A stretch of 18,853 nucleotides of DNA. Origin: Conidiobolus incongruus B7586. Lineage: Eukaryota > Entomophthoromycota > Entomophthoromycetes > Entomophthorales > Conidiobolaceae. Every line of letters starts with the position of its first letter. Positions within the stretch are counted from its first letter, which is position 1. Location: positions 1 to 18,853 of the forward strand of contig JNEM01007636.1 in assembly GCA_000697335.1 (NCBI GenBank), given 5' to 3'. A program made the position numbers and the translations under genes. The notes under the pieces are model-generated. The model was not told the origin of the DNA. It saw only the letters and a program-made list of their open reading frames with translations, and made no database searches. Positions 1 to 10,382 of this stretch are shown here, piece by piece.

Positions 1-2595
1 AATTTCTTATTTTTTTAATTCTAAAATAATAATAATATTCATTTATACTAATATTGAATTAAATATATTTGACTAAATCAAGTATTATTAATTCTATTAT
101 ATTTTTGATATTTAAAATTTTTATTTAGATCTATATTTCTATATTATTAAATAAAGTATTTATAAAAAAATTTTTATATTTTTATTAATCAAAATATATT
201 AATTTAAGTGATGTCATATAAAATTCTATTTTATTGCATTTAAATAACAAGATAATCAGATGTTATTAAATTGACAATTTAATATAAACAGTTATTATTT
301 TGGCTTATATAATCAAGGATCAAGTCATTATAATATATTATATATAAATTATATATTCTATTTAATATAGTTCAATTTATAAATCAATTAATAAAAGTCA
401 AAATCAAAGTATAATAAGTTATATATTGGTATTCTATAATTAAACTTGATATTTTAAAGTATCACATATGTGCACAATTTTTTCAATATTATATATTTTT
501 AATGATCAATAAAATAAAATTTAATTGAAAATTTAGAAATAAGCCAAATCAATGCTGTATATCAAAATAACAACATTTGTAAAAATCAAAATCATTAAAA
601 TTAAGTTAAAAATGATAAAAGCCTACAAACTCCCTAAGAATTATGAAAAATGAAATAGATTATTCAAGAAATATCAAACAAAGTGGGCAAAATTTTTAAA
701 CTATTACGTTTCCATATATTTCATATTTAAAATTTACTAATAAATGTTTAATATAGAAAAACCAAAATTCTAGATCAGTGTTAAATAAATGTATATAAAA
801 TATTTTAATTATTCATTGATTGTATTTTTTAAATAATTTTTTATATTAATAATAGTCAATATTGTTTATAGTATAATAAGATATATATATATATATATGT
901 AATAAATTTAATAATGATAAAATCAATGCTCAAAAATATTAGAATAATTAAAAATCAAACGAAGTAATTATAAACAGAATTTGATTTTTTTTTTCAATTT
1001 ACATTAATAGATATAAATGTAATACAATATATTTCTTATAATATAATCCAAGTGCTTGCAACTGGCAGTATTAGGTTGTCAATATTTAATTTATAGCCAA
1101 AGGGAGTCAAACCAAATATTAATTGATCAAGTTTATATTAATTTGAGGCAATGATATCAATGGTCAAACTGATTAAAAAATTATAATATAAAATGTTATA
1201 TAAAAGGTAGCACTAAAATTATTAAATTGGAAATAAATATCAAGAGTTGGTAAACAATAATGGCATTAACTCAATACATAATACTAGGTATTATAATATT
1301 TACAAAACCATTCAAGTTTTAATGAAATTTGAATCAAATATAATTGAATTGTACCAGGCATATAAAGTTAAAATCAATGATTGAATCGAATAAAAAATAA
1401 TTGAAATTGTTTTGGTTTAATATAATACGATGAAGACATTTTAAAATAATTATTTCAATCAACCGATATGAAATTGCTAATACTTGAAATATTCATCAAC
1501 CTAATATATAGCTCATATTGTAGATTAAAATAACTAGATAAACATGTTGCTTCAATAAATACATATAAATATACATAAATATATATACAAAACCCGAGTT
1601 AAATGAATAGTATCAATTACACATATCATGATAACAGTAATTTATTACTATTGCTTTAATAAAATTTCAAATTTAATATGAATCTAATTCAATCAAATTA
1701 GTCATTAGTAATAATCTAGTTGATTCAATATAACCTGTATATGTCGTGAAATATATTTATCAAGTAATCAAGATTTTGAAAAAAATATATCACCTAGATT
1801 ATGTAACAGTGAAAAACATTTTAATATTGTTAATAATAGCTAATCCCAATTTTAAAAATATTAAATACAATTACTATTACAGTTCCAAACATATTTTATT
1901 CATTATATTAAAAGTTCAAAGTTAAATTGCTGAAAATTTCTTAACTGTTTAAGTGTTTGAATCTTAGTTTTTCTCATAGTAATCGTGTTAATAATAAATT
2001 AAATAATATTTCATTGAAAATTGTATAAAATTAATAAATTTGAATATAATTAATATTTCTTACATCTTTAATCTATTAATTTTCACTAGCGGGAAATATT
2101 GACTTAGACGAGTTCCACTTTAATAATTTCAAGTTGCTAATATCATGTTATATAATGTAAATATTAAGATATTTATTATACAATTTATTGAAGTAAACCA
2201 ATTATAATAACAAATAATAATCATCGCGATATTCAAAAAGCTTGAAATGTATAAATAATTTGATGTAAATCAATTAAATTTCTTTTATTATTTGAATTAC
2301 TTTATTTAGACAAATATCTAAGATCATAAATTCATTTTAAGTAGTTTACATAGCCACAAAGATCGAATGGAGATTATTCTAAAGCATTAAAACTGATGGG
2401 AGATATTGAGGAATGGAAAATTATGATAGGTAGTCAAGTATATGAGGTGAATATTTGATGGAAATTGATTTACAATAGTAGGTAAATTATATGGCGTGTA
2501 TGTAATAGGTTTTTGTTTTAATAGATGGCGGTGTGATGTTTAGTGAAAATTGGATAAGTGGATAGGTGTGAACTTAGTGTTCATTAGAATTCCAT
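1..2595. other. Gene-free AT-rich intergenic DNA
   Basis: I see no coding region, RNA gene or clear mobile element here. Every frame on both strands is closed by frequent stops and base composition is overwhelmingly A and T. The only simple repeat of note is an (AT)9 run at 881-898. From about 2340 onward G becomes noticeably more frequent on the plus strand, which fits the start of the cytochrome c promoter region. Small multi-exon genes with very short exons cannot be fully excluded by eye. Confidence 0.7.
881..898. repeat. (AT)9 microsatellite
   Basis: Nine perfect AT dinucleotides. Similar short runs lie at 8656-8669 (seven units) and 11491-11507 (eight units). They are expected in DNA this AT-rich and no function is implied. 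Confidence 0.9.
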
Positions 2596-2601
2596 AAAAT
2601 T

Positions 2602-2612
2602 CCAATGATTGG
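2602..2612. promoter_or_regulatory. Palindromic CCAAT/ATTGG site upstream of cytochrome c
   Basis: The 11 bases CCAATGATTGG form a perfect inverted repeat of the CCAAT box around one G, 164 bases upstream of the cytochrome c start codon. A further ATTGG (CCAAT on the minus strand) lies at 2549-2553. In fungi the CCAAT-binding HAP (NF-Y) complex activates respiratory genes including cytochrome c. The motif is seen directly; HAP binding here is inferred from that knowledge. Confidence 0.5.
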
Positions 2613-2675
2613 CGATTGCATAGGACAAATTATGGGTTTTAATTCACAATCCGTATAATCTCGAAAGAAATTGAG

Positions 2676-2685
2676 TATATAAATA
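2676..2685 (+). promoter_or_regulatory. TATA box of cytochrome c
   Basis: TATATAAATA lies about 90 bases before the ATG, within an otherwise mixed-composition promoter. Its spacing to the coding start and its place downstream of the CCAAT palindrome suit a core promoter element. In such AT-rich DNA TATA-like strings are common, so position is the main support. Confidence 0.45.
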
Positions 2686-2775
2686 TGGGAACATCCACAA
2701 TGATTTGAGATAACTTCTCTTACTGATTGATAAGATTAGATCAATTAATTTCATATTTAAATAGATTAATACATA

Positions 2776-3240
2776 ATGTCTGCTACTTCAGGTATGTTGT
2801 CTCTACTAACACTGCACCAATCTTTCCTTATCATGTGCTTTGCTCCTTACATTTGCTAATCTGCTCTCTGATCTACAGGTGATGCCGCTGCCGGAGCTAA
2901 GCTCTTCAAGACACGTTGCGCTCAATGCCACACCGTTGAAGCTGTAAGTCATCTTTTACCTTTATCAATCAACTTGTGATTTAATCTGTACATTTAGGGT
3001 GGTCCCCACAAGGTCGGTCCCAACTTGCACGGTATTTTCGGTCGTGCCTCTGGTAAAGCTGAAGGTTACTCCTACACTGCTGCCAACCAAAACAAGGGTG
3101 TTATCTGGAGTGAACAAACTCTCTTCGACTACTTAGAAAACCCCAAGAAGTACATCCCCGGTACCAAGATGGCTTTCGCTGGTTTCAAGAAGGCCAAGGA
3201 TAGAGCTGATGTCGTTGCCTACCTTAAAGAATCCTGCTAA
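2776..3240 (+). CDS. CYC1: Cytochrome c, mitochondrial electron carrier
   Basis: Model: exons 2776-2791, 2879-2943 and 2998-3240, giving 107 aa, the usual fungal length. It carries electrons from complex III to complex IV in the mitochondrial intermembrane space. The haem-binding CAQCH motif is at residues 19-23 (His23 is the axial ligand), the KVGPNLHG block follows, and the axial Met85 sits in [10 protein letters not shown]. The His-to-Met spacing of 62 residues equals that of horse cytochrome c. Lys77-Lys78 are in the conserved NPKKYIPG loop. Both introns are short (87 and 54 nt) with GTATGT and GTAAGT donors; exon 1 encodes only five residues plus one base. Codons are strikingly G/C-ending (CTC, TTC, AAG, GCC) in an AT-rich genome, as expected of a highly expressed gene. 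The start is the ATG preceding residues SATSGDAAAG, as in other fungal cytochromes. The exact fungal symbol is uncertain. Confidence 0.97.
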
Positions 3241-4733
3241 ACTCTGTTAACACGTGTAATCTAATTATATTATAAAGTTATATAAAACAAACTGTATTTC
3301 AAGCATTTCTCACTCAGTCGCAATATTTTATATCCTTTACAACTTATCTCTTGATATTTATCTCTTTTACTAATAATATACTAATGACTCTTATTGATCA
3401 TTAATAGTATAATCGTCTCCTTATTTGCTTTTATTTATTCATCTTTTTTATCTCAATCTTTAAACATATATTATAAATTATCCAATTTTTAAGTTAAAAT
3501 GTATTTACTACTCATACTTCACACAAATCTTTAACTTTGATACTATTTTAATTTTAGTTTTTGATCTTCCGTTTAATTCCGAGTATAAACATTCTTGATT
3601 TTCCATCATTCCAAGTTGGGTTTTCATTACCAGATTAATTAATTCAATCTCATCATCTTGATACAAATATGATATCATATTTATGCTTATTATATACATA
3701 TTTTTAATTGTAATCAAAGCATCAGAAATATAATTTATATCAAACCAAATATCATCTTGAAACTGTGATTTGATTTTTATTAATAGTTCGTTCCAACTGA
3801 TACATTTAATCAACTCTTAACCAATCTCAGTGTAATATTAGATAATTAAATATATAATTATCTAATCATTATTTAATTTTTACTATCCATATTTCACTAA
3901 TTTAGTTTGATAATATTGGTAATAATTTTATTAGATGATATTTTTTACTAGTACTACTAAACCTTAAAAAAAACATAAAATAATTATAATTTTGAATATG
4001 TATATATTATGTAAATATGTGATATCATATTCTATATACAAATATAATAATCATAAAGCTCCTTGGTAAATGGCTTTGTTACAACTTAATAGAATAATCA
4101 CATATTAACCCATATTCATCATATGTATCGGATGCTCTATGAGATTGTGAATTTAATTAATTTCTAATTGTTGGGGAAAAAGTCGGGGGAAAGCGGATCC
4201 ATTTTTCACAAAGACTTTTATTATTTGGTTAAATTATAATAATAAAATAGATCATTATTGGTTTATTAGATCAGTATTTTTAGATAAAAGGTTATCAGTT
4301 TTATCAATTTTCAGATCAAGATAAAGTATTCTATATCTTAATGAATTTTATGGATTTAAAGTCATAAATATAGATTTTTTTAACATAGATATTCAATGAT
4401 AAAATAATTTTTTTTTTGAATAATATGCATATGCAAAAATTATATTATCGAAAAGTATTAATTTCTAAATTTATAGTAACCCATAATTTGAACACACTTA
4501 ATTCTGACTTATAAGGATATTCTGAAAAATCAATGTCAATAAACAGATTGAAAGTAAATATAGGCTCAAATTTTGGTTTAAAATCGTGAATATAGTTATC
4601 AAATTACATTCTAATATAAATATTATATATTTAAAGTGTGCTTTACATATTAGTCTAATTCAAAATTTCATATATCTACTTTTACTTGATTTTTTTTTTC
4701 ATAAATTGCTAATTAATTTTTTAAGCTTTTAAA
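3241..4733. other. Intergenic region between cytochrome c and TypA
   Basis: Apart from the doubtful minus-strand ORF at 3508-3813 this stretch is AT-rich spacer. It must contain the cytochrome c 3' end and the TypA promoter. A small G-rich patch at about 4170-4200 stands out from its surroundings. Runs of T lie near 4408-4417 and at 4690-4699, the latter about 35 bases before the TypA ATG. Poly(dT) tracts are common nucleosome-excluding promoter elements in fungi, but that role here is inference. Confidence 0.6.
3508..3813 (-). CDS. Doubtful ORF or exon remnant, unknown function
   Basis: An open frame of about 101 codons ends at a TAG (3510-3508). It has no ATG at its 5' end: it opens with TTG one codon after an in-frame TAA, and the first in-frame Met is residue 39. 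I found no convincing upstream exon or splice acceptor. The translation is rich in Ile, Lys and Asn, with alternating hydrophobic stretches and a slightly amphipathic segment near DDEIELINLVMKTQLG, but matches no family I recognise. Base composition is a little less AT-rich than the flanks, which is why it is listed. It could be the last exon of an unrecognised spliced gene, a gene remnant, or chance. Confidence 0.25.
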   Translation of the reverse strand: MIKCISWNELLIKIKSQFQDDIWFDINYISDALITIKNMYIISINMISYLYQDDEIELINLVMKTQLGMMENQECLYSELNGRSKTKIKIVSKLKICVKYE

Positions 4734-6867
4734 ATGCTTTCAAATAATTTAAATCTAATTTCCAAATCCATTCGTCCCAACAGACTAATCATATATACTC
4801 AACTTAGATCCATATCAACTAGATCTTTTATTAATTCTAAGTACCCACTCTCTAGATCTCTTTTATCAAAAGTACCTGTAAACACAGTTTATAGTGTAAA
4901 TCAAATCAAATCATATGCTTCAACACCAGATTTGGGAAATTTACTGCCACCTGAAAAGGTTAGAAATATTGCTATTATTGGTGAGTCTTTATTTTGTTTA
5001 TTTTTCCGTCGTAACTAATTTATACTGGCATAGCTCATGTCGACCATGGTAAAACCACACTTGTCGATTGTTTACTGAAGCAATCAGGAACTCTTCAAGG
5101 GATTCAAGGTGACCAAAGCCGAGTAATGGATTCCAATGATTTGGAAAGAGAAAGAGGTATTACTATATTGTCCAAATGCACTTCTATCATGTACAAAGGT
5201 CATAGAATCAATATTGTGGATACACCTGGACATGCTGATTTTGGTGGTGAAGTTGAGAGAATTTTATCCATGGTGGATGGTGTGGCTTTGGTTGTTGATG
5301 CTACTGAAGGTCCCATGACCCAGACCAAATTCGTTTTATCCAAAGCTCTGGAAAGGAATTTAAAGCCACTTGTCGTGTTGAATAAGGCTGATAGACCCAC
5401 CGCAAGAACTGAAGAAGTTGACAGCGAACTTTTAGATTTGTTCGCGACTTTAGGCGCTTCTGATCACCAAATGGACTATACCATTATCTATGCTAGTGCT
5501 AAAGAGGGCTGGTCCACTTTTGATATGAATGGCGAAAAGAAAGATATGACTCCCCTATACGAAACCATGCTCAAACAAGTACCTCATCCTAAAGTCGACC
5601 GAAATGCCCCTTTTTCGATGCTTGTAACTCAGTTGGAGAGCAACTCATTCTTAGGAAAGTGCTACTTGGGAAAAATTGAAACTGGAACAATTCAAGTTGG
5701 TGATTCCATCAAAGCTCTTGATACTCAAGGAAAGGTTCTTGAAGAAGGAAGGATCACAAAAATCTTTTTGCAAAGTGGGCTAGAGAAGATTATTGTTAAC
5801 AAGGCTGGTGCTGGTGATATTGTTAGCATTGCTGGTTTATCCAGTGCCTCTGTCAATTCGACACTTTGTTTCCCATCGGTTACAGAACCCCTACCAAGCA
5901 ATCCCATTGATCCTCCAACTGTTTCTATGGATTTCTTTGTCAACGACTCACCCTTAGCTGGTCAAGAGGGTACAATGTTAACTTCAACTGTGATTGGAGA
6001 TCGTCTCCGAAAAGAAGCAGAGACCAATGTTGCACTCCAAGTCCACGAGTCAGCTGGTAAGGATCGCTTCGAAGTCAGAGGACGTGGCGAACTCCAATTG
6101 GGAGTCTTGATTGAAACCATGAGAAGAGAAGGATTTGAGCTTTCTATTTCTCCTCCTCGTGTCGTGTACCAAAAGGGAGAAAACGGGGAACTCTTGGAAC
6201 CTATTGAAGAGGTGACAATTGATGTCGATCCAGAATACTCTGGTACTGTCATTGAGAAGCTTAGTAAGCGCAAGGGTGATCTCAAAGAGTTTACTGAGTT
6301 TGGAGACAAGTCAAGATTGATTTTTGAAGTTCCTACAAGAGGTCTCTTAGGCTATGGTGCTGAATTCAAGAACGATACCCATGGAGAAGGTGTACTTAAC
6401 CATGTCTTCAGCTCCTATCAGCCCTTCAAAGGACCCCTTGATCAAGTTAGAAAAGGCAGTTTGATCTCCACTTCCAAAGGTGATGTAACCACTTATGCTG
6501 CTGGCTTGATGGAGCCTCGTGGAAAATTATTCGTCACTCCAGGTACTCCAGTGTATCCTGGTATGATTGTTGGTGAATATAATAAGGATGGTGATTTAGA
6601 GGTGAATCCCACTAGAACCAAAGGTATATGAATAATCAATATTATTGGACTGCTATTAACTTTAATTTAGCTTTGACCAATATGAGATCAGTTATGAAGG
6701 AAGATGCCATTCGATTGACAGCTGTCAAGCCCATGAGTTTAGAAGAAGTGATTTCTTATGTTCAACCTGATGAAATCATTGAAGTAACTCCTAAAAATAT
6801 TCGTTTAAGAAAGAAAGAACTTGATCCTTCCAAGCGCAAGTTATCTAACAAGCATAAAACTATGTAA
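4734..6867 (+). CDS. typA: TypA/BipA translational GTPase, mitochondrial
   Basis: Model: exons 4734-4980, 5034-6623 and 6671-6867, 677 aa (bacterial BipA is about 600). It is a ribosome-binding GTPase related to EF-G. Residues 1-65 carry about nine Arg/Lys and no acidic residue, a typical mitochondrial presequence. GTPase motifs: AHVDHGKTT at 83-91 (P-loop, split by intron 1 after the first base of codon 83), RERGIT at 121-126, DTPGH at 145-149, NKAD at 199-202 and SAK at 237-239. The EF-G-like domains follow, with the TypA signature GRGELQLGVLIETMRREGFE, then the TypA-specific C-terminal region ending in EVTPKNIRLRKKEL. Introns are 53 and 47 nt. Intron 2 interrupts the conserved T-K-A-L-T-N block and its splicing restores it exactly. 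By analogy with bacteria and chloroplasts it probably acts in ribosome assembly or stress translation in mitochondria; location is inferred from the leader. Confidence 0.95.
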
Positions 6868-6903
6868 TTCAATTGTATAGAACACCAAAATATTACTTAT
6901 TTT

Positions 6904-6909
6904 AATAAA
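6904..6909 (+). terminator. Poly(A) signal of TypA
   Basis: A canonical AATAAA occurs 37 bases after the TypA stop, in the 247-bp gap between the convergent TypA and DCN1 genes. Such hexamers arise easily in AT-rich DNA, so only its position supports it. Confidence 0.4.
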
Positions 6910-7094
6910 TTATTTAATTCCTATTTGATATACATCACCTGATTACATTCATTTATATCATTATTGAAATTGAATAATTATTACTATTATATTTAAGTAA
7001 AATTGTATTTATATAAGTGATTATATATGCAAAATAGTAGGTGCACATGTAAATAGGTGCATTAGTTGACTAAATCACGTATTTTCAGTAAATA

Positions 7095-7110
7095 TTTATT
7101 GATTTTTATT
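7095..7110 (-). terminator. Poly(A) signals of DCN1
   Basis: On the minus strand two AATAAA hexamers (7110-7105 and 7100-7095) follow directly after the DCN1 stop codon. Support is positional only. Confidence 0.35.
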
Positions 7111-7114
7111 TAAA

Positions 7115-8263
7115 CTATGCCAATGAAGGGCTTGGAGTAGGAAGGGAAAGTTTTTGGCGAGCAAAGACGACAAACTAACAAAGTTCATTATGTAAAGTCA
7201 ATAAAGGGAATTAGTAGTAATAGCCTTACCTCGTCAATCGCATATGGCCAAGCACCTAGAAACATCTGATTAATAATCATATAAAATTGAAAGCGTCAAT
7301 GTTACCATCTTCATCATAATTGGTCATGTCAGAGTCGACGGTTTCAATAAAGTCATAAAACTATTAATAAACAGCGTAAGTATTAGACAATTGCTGATAT
7401 CTAATTTTGAATATACCTGATTCCAAGTGTCTTTAGAGATCGCTTTATTATACTCTTTTTGCAAATATTCGAACCAAACGGAAAGGTGAGGATACTTTCC
7501 AGCAAGAATGACTTCCCAAAGAGGAATAGCGGTTTCAAGGCCTAAGCTTCTTTGACCTGGATTTAATGAATAAACAAATGCAAATTGATACAATTTCTTG
7601 AAGGAGCTCGAGTTTTGATATTTAGATACAAGTTGAGGAATCTTGGCTTTCATTTTTTCAATAGTATCACAGCTAAAATGTGGTAAATTGAATAAAATTA
7701 AACTACTAATGAATTTAGTATATTACTTTAATTCAGTCCAACCATTGATGAACATTTCACGAGTAAATTCTCCGACACTTTGAGATTGAAGCTCAAGGGC
7801 AATAATCAAAGCAGGTACCTGGGTAGGATCAATTCCAAGGTCTTCAAAATAGCGGAGTGTTCCGTCAATTAATATAGCATCTTGAGTAGAATCTAAATAT
7901 CTTTAGAAATACATACTGTACAGTTATATAGTGTATTGTACCTTTGTATTTCTCATATACTTTAGTCAAGTTATTTATAAAATCTGTACTAGGTTGAGTA
8001 GCGTTGGAGGGATTAGAGAAGTATTCATTTAAAGCAGCTTCAACATTCCAGTTAAAGGATTTCAAATACTTAGTTGCGACAGAATCACTAATTATAGTTA
8101 AAAAGTTGCATTTTTTAGATAAGTATTATTTAAAAACTAATAATTAATTACCTGCAATTTGCAAAGCTAACAAAGCTTTTGATTAATTTTTTCTCGTTGG
8201 CACTTGGCTATTAACATAAAATTAATTGTTAGAATTTGAAATTTGATCAAGGATAGATACCAT
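7115..8263 (-). CDS. DCN1: DCN1-like cullin neddylation co-E3
   Basis: Model on the minus strand: exons 8263-8261, 8207-8152, 8087-7942, 7892-7727, 7672-7417, 7360-7306, 7255-7230 and 7174-7115, giving 255 aa (human DCNL1 is 259). All seven introns are 49-64 nt and all junctions keep frame. The product promotes transfer of NEDD8 from UBC12 to cullins. Residues about 5-45 form the UBA-like domain (KKLIKSFVSFANCS, then YLKSFNWNVEAALNEYF). The PONY/potentiating-neddylation domain follows, with IDGTLRYFEDLGIDP, the CDTIEKMKAKIPQL block, FVYSLNPGQRSLGLETAI, KDTWNQFYDFIETV and the C-terminal NYDEDGAWPYAIDEF and VFARQKLSL segments. The first coding exon appears to be just ATG, with a GTATCT donor immediately after; the only other nearby ATG, in intron 1, is out of frame. 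A cullin gene lies 6.5 kb away in the same orientation. Confidence 0.92.
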
Positions 8264-9428
8264 TATAAAATGCAGTTATTGATAGATAAATATATTTAAT
8301 ATTATATTATTTTAGTTGAAACTAATTTTCAAAGTCAAGTACAACACCAATTTAAATATTATTTTCATTCATTCCATTTATTTTCGATTATGGGATAAAC
8401 TAAAATCAAAATCAATCAAAATATCAAAAATTGTATTTTTAAAGTGAATATTGATATACATATATGAATATAGCATTGTACATATTGTGACCTGTTGAAT
8501 GTATATATTTTAATATATTTAACCTTAAATTTATAATAAAGCACTAGATTCTATTTAACCAGATCAAGAATGGAATAGACATCGAAAAATAAATAATGCT
8601 AATTTGAATAATTCCAATAATACATATCGAATAGTTGAAACTGTATCACCATTGAATATATATATATATGTTATATCACTCCAACTTTAAAGTAAGCATA
8701 AATATACTTATTGGAAATTTACCATTATCTTTCTAATAAGTACTGTTTAAATAATAATAAAGGCTTGTTATTGAATGAACTAATATGTAAATTGCTATTT
8801 CAATATAAGCAAATTGCTTACATCTACTTATACTAGATTTAATAATTTATAACGAGATTTTCTAATATTGATAAAATAAAAAACAGTCACTAAATTGAAT
8901 GCATTATATATCAAATAAAATGGTTATCAAATTATGAGTATGAATATTACATTAACAATACAAATATATTATTAACCTTATACATACAACAACTCCTAAC
9001 AAAGATAAATCCTTTAAGAGCTATATTAACCATTATATAGCAAAGCCTTACACTAATATTGCAACATAATCAAATATCATTAAAACTCAAATATTTATAA
9101 TGATTTTTATTCTTAATTAGGCGCTAATTCTTCAAAATATTATTTATGTGATTTTATCATTAATTAATTTTAATGATTATTTCAATTCAATATAAAGATA
9201 CATAAAAGATAACTATATCAATCAGTGATATTGAAGTATATTGTATTATGAATTAATAAAATAATATATAGGTTATATTTTTCATTGCATAATATAACAA
9301 TTTATGAACAAATTAAACTATTTTGGTAAAACTTATAAAAATATTATTCTGAATTTTATATATCAAGATTTTTAACAAATTTAATATAATGATACATATT
9401 AATATATAATTTACAAAAATAATTATAT

Positions 9429-10382
9429 AATATAAAGTCAATACTCTTTTTAATCATTAATTGCGTTTTAGCATAATTTAACGAGCTTTTAATACCTAAA
9501 AAGAGTTTTTCATTAATGACTAAAATATATTATGTTACTAAGTGATTAAATTTAAATTTAGAAAATTTTTTTCATATAAGTTTTCTTAATAATATACAGT
9601 AATTAAAATTATATAAGTTATATTATAATAAATATGTTTGTTGTGATAGTTTTTTCTAATTATTCTTGATTAAAAAATTTTTATAAATTTAAATTTAAAT
9701 TTAATAATATTATATAAAATAATAAGCATTTTAATGTATATTAAAAATATTAATTAAGAATTATATTAAACTTATTATTAATTTATTTTTTTTAAAATAA
9801 AAATAAAAATCATATATAATATGATAATCTATTATAGTAATTTATATTTTTTGATATATAAATTATTTATTTGTTGGGATTTATAAAAAGGATTATTTTA
9901 AATTGATCTAACAATTTAATATATGCTTTAATAAAGAATAATATCAATGAATTTATGACTTATCAACAATAATTATTGATTAGACAATTTTTGTTTTCAG
10001 TTATACTTTAATAAGTTTGATTTAACTAAAAAATTTCAGCTTTTTTAAGCTTTAATTAATTTATAAAATATTTACTATATATTTTCATAAATTAATTTAA
10101 GTTTAAACTAAAATATATATAATATATTTAAATATCTAATATTAAAGTACTTTAATAACTTTTAATTAAAATTAAAAGGTATTTTTTAACATATTCTGTT
10201 AATTTATTAGTAATTGAAAATATTATAATGGAAATTATTTAAATTTATTCAACTTTAAATAATTTTTTTCTAGCTTTAAAAAATTTATTTAATAATATTA
10301 ATGTAGAAATTAAGTAATAGCATAATTTTAAGATTGAAATTAAACAGATAAATTAATAAATAATATATAAAAATTAATGAAT
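9429..10382. repeat. Diverged tandem duplication, copy 1 (about 950 bp)
   Basis: This segment aligns collinearly with 10383-11300. Matching landmarks are GAGCTTTTAATA at 9483 against AAGCTTTTAATA at 10437, ATTATATAAGTTATA near 9608 against 10568, TTATACTTTAATAAGTTT at 10001 against TTATATTTTAATAAGTTT at 10986, ATTAATTTAAGTTTAAAC at 10091 against 11079, and TTTTCTAGCTTTA near 10266 against TTTTCTAACTTTA near 11261. The offset drifts from 954 to about 995, as small indels would produce. Copies are clearly diverged, so the duplication is old. Content is nearly pure A and T; no coding potential. The left boundary is approximate. Confidence 0.7.

Noticed and set aside
1050-1078. GTGCTTGC followed by GGCAGTA resembles the 5' end of U6 snRNA.
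   Set aside because: The conserved ACAGAGA and following U6 sequence are absent downstream.
5136-6309. Several ORFs of 60-115 codons overlapping TypA on both strands.
   Set aside because: They are shadows of the strongly conserved TypA frame. The same holds for ORFs at 15382-15564, 17912-18133 and 18058-18297 inside the cullin and synthetase genes.
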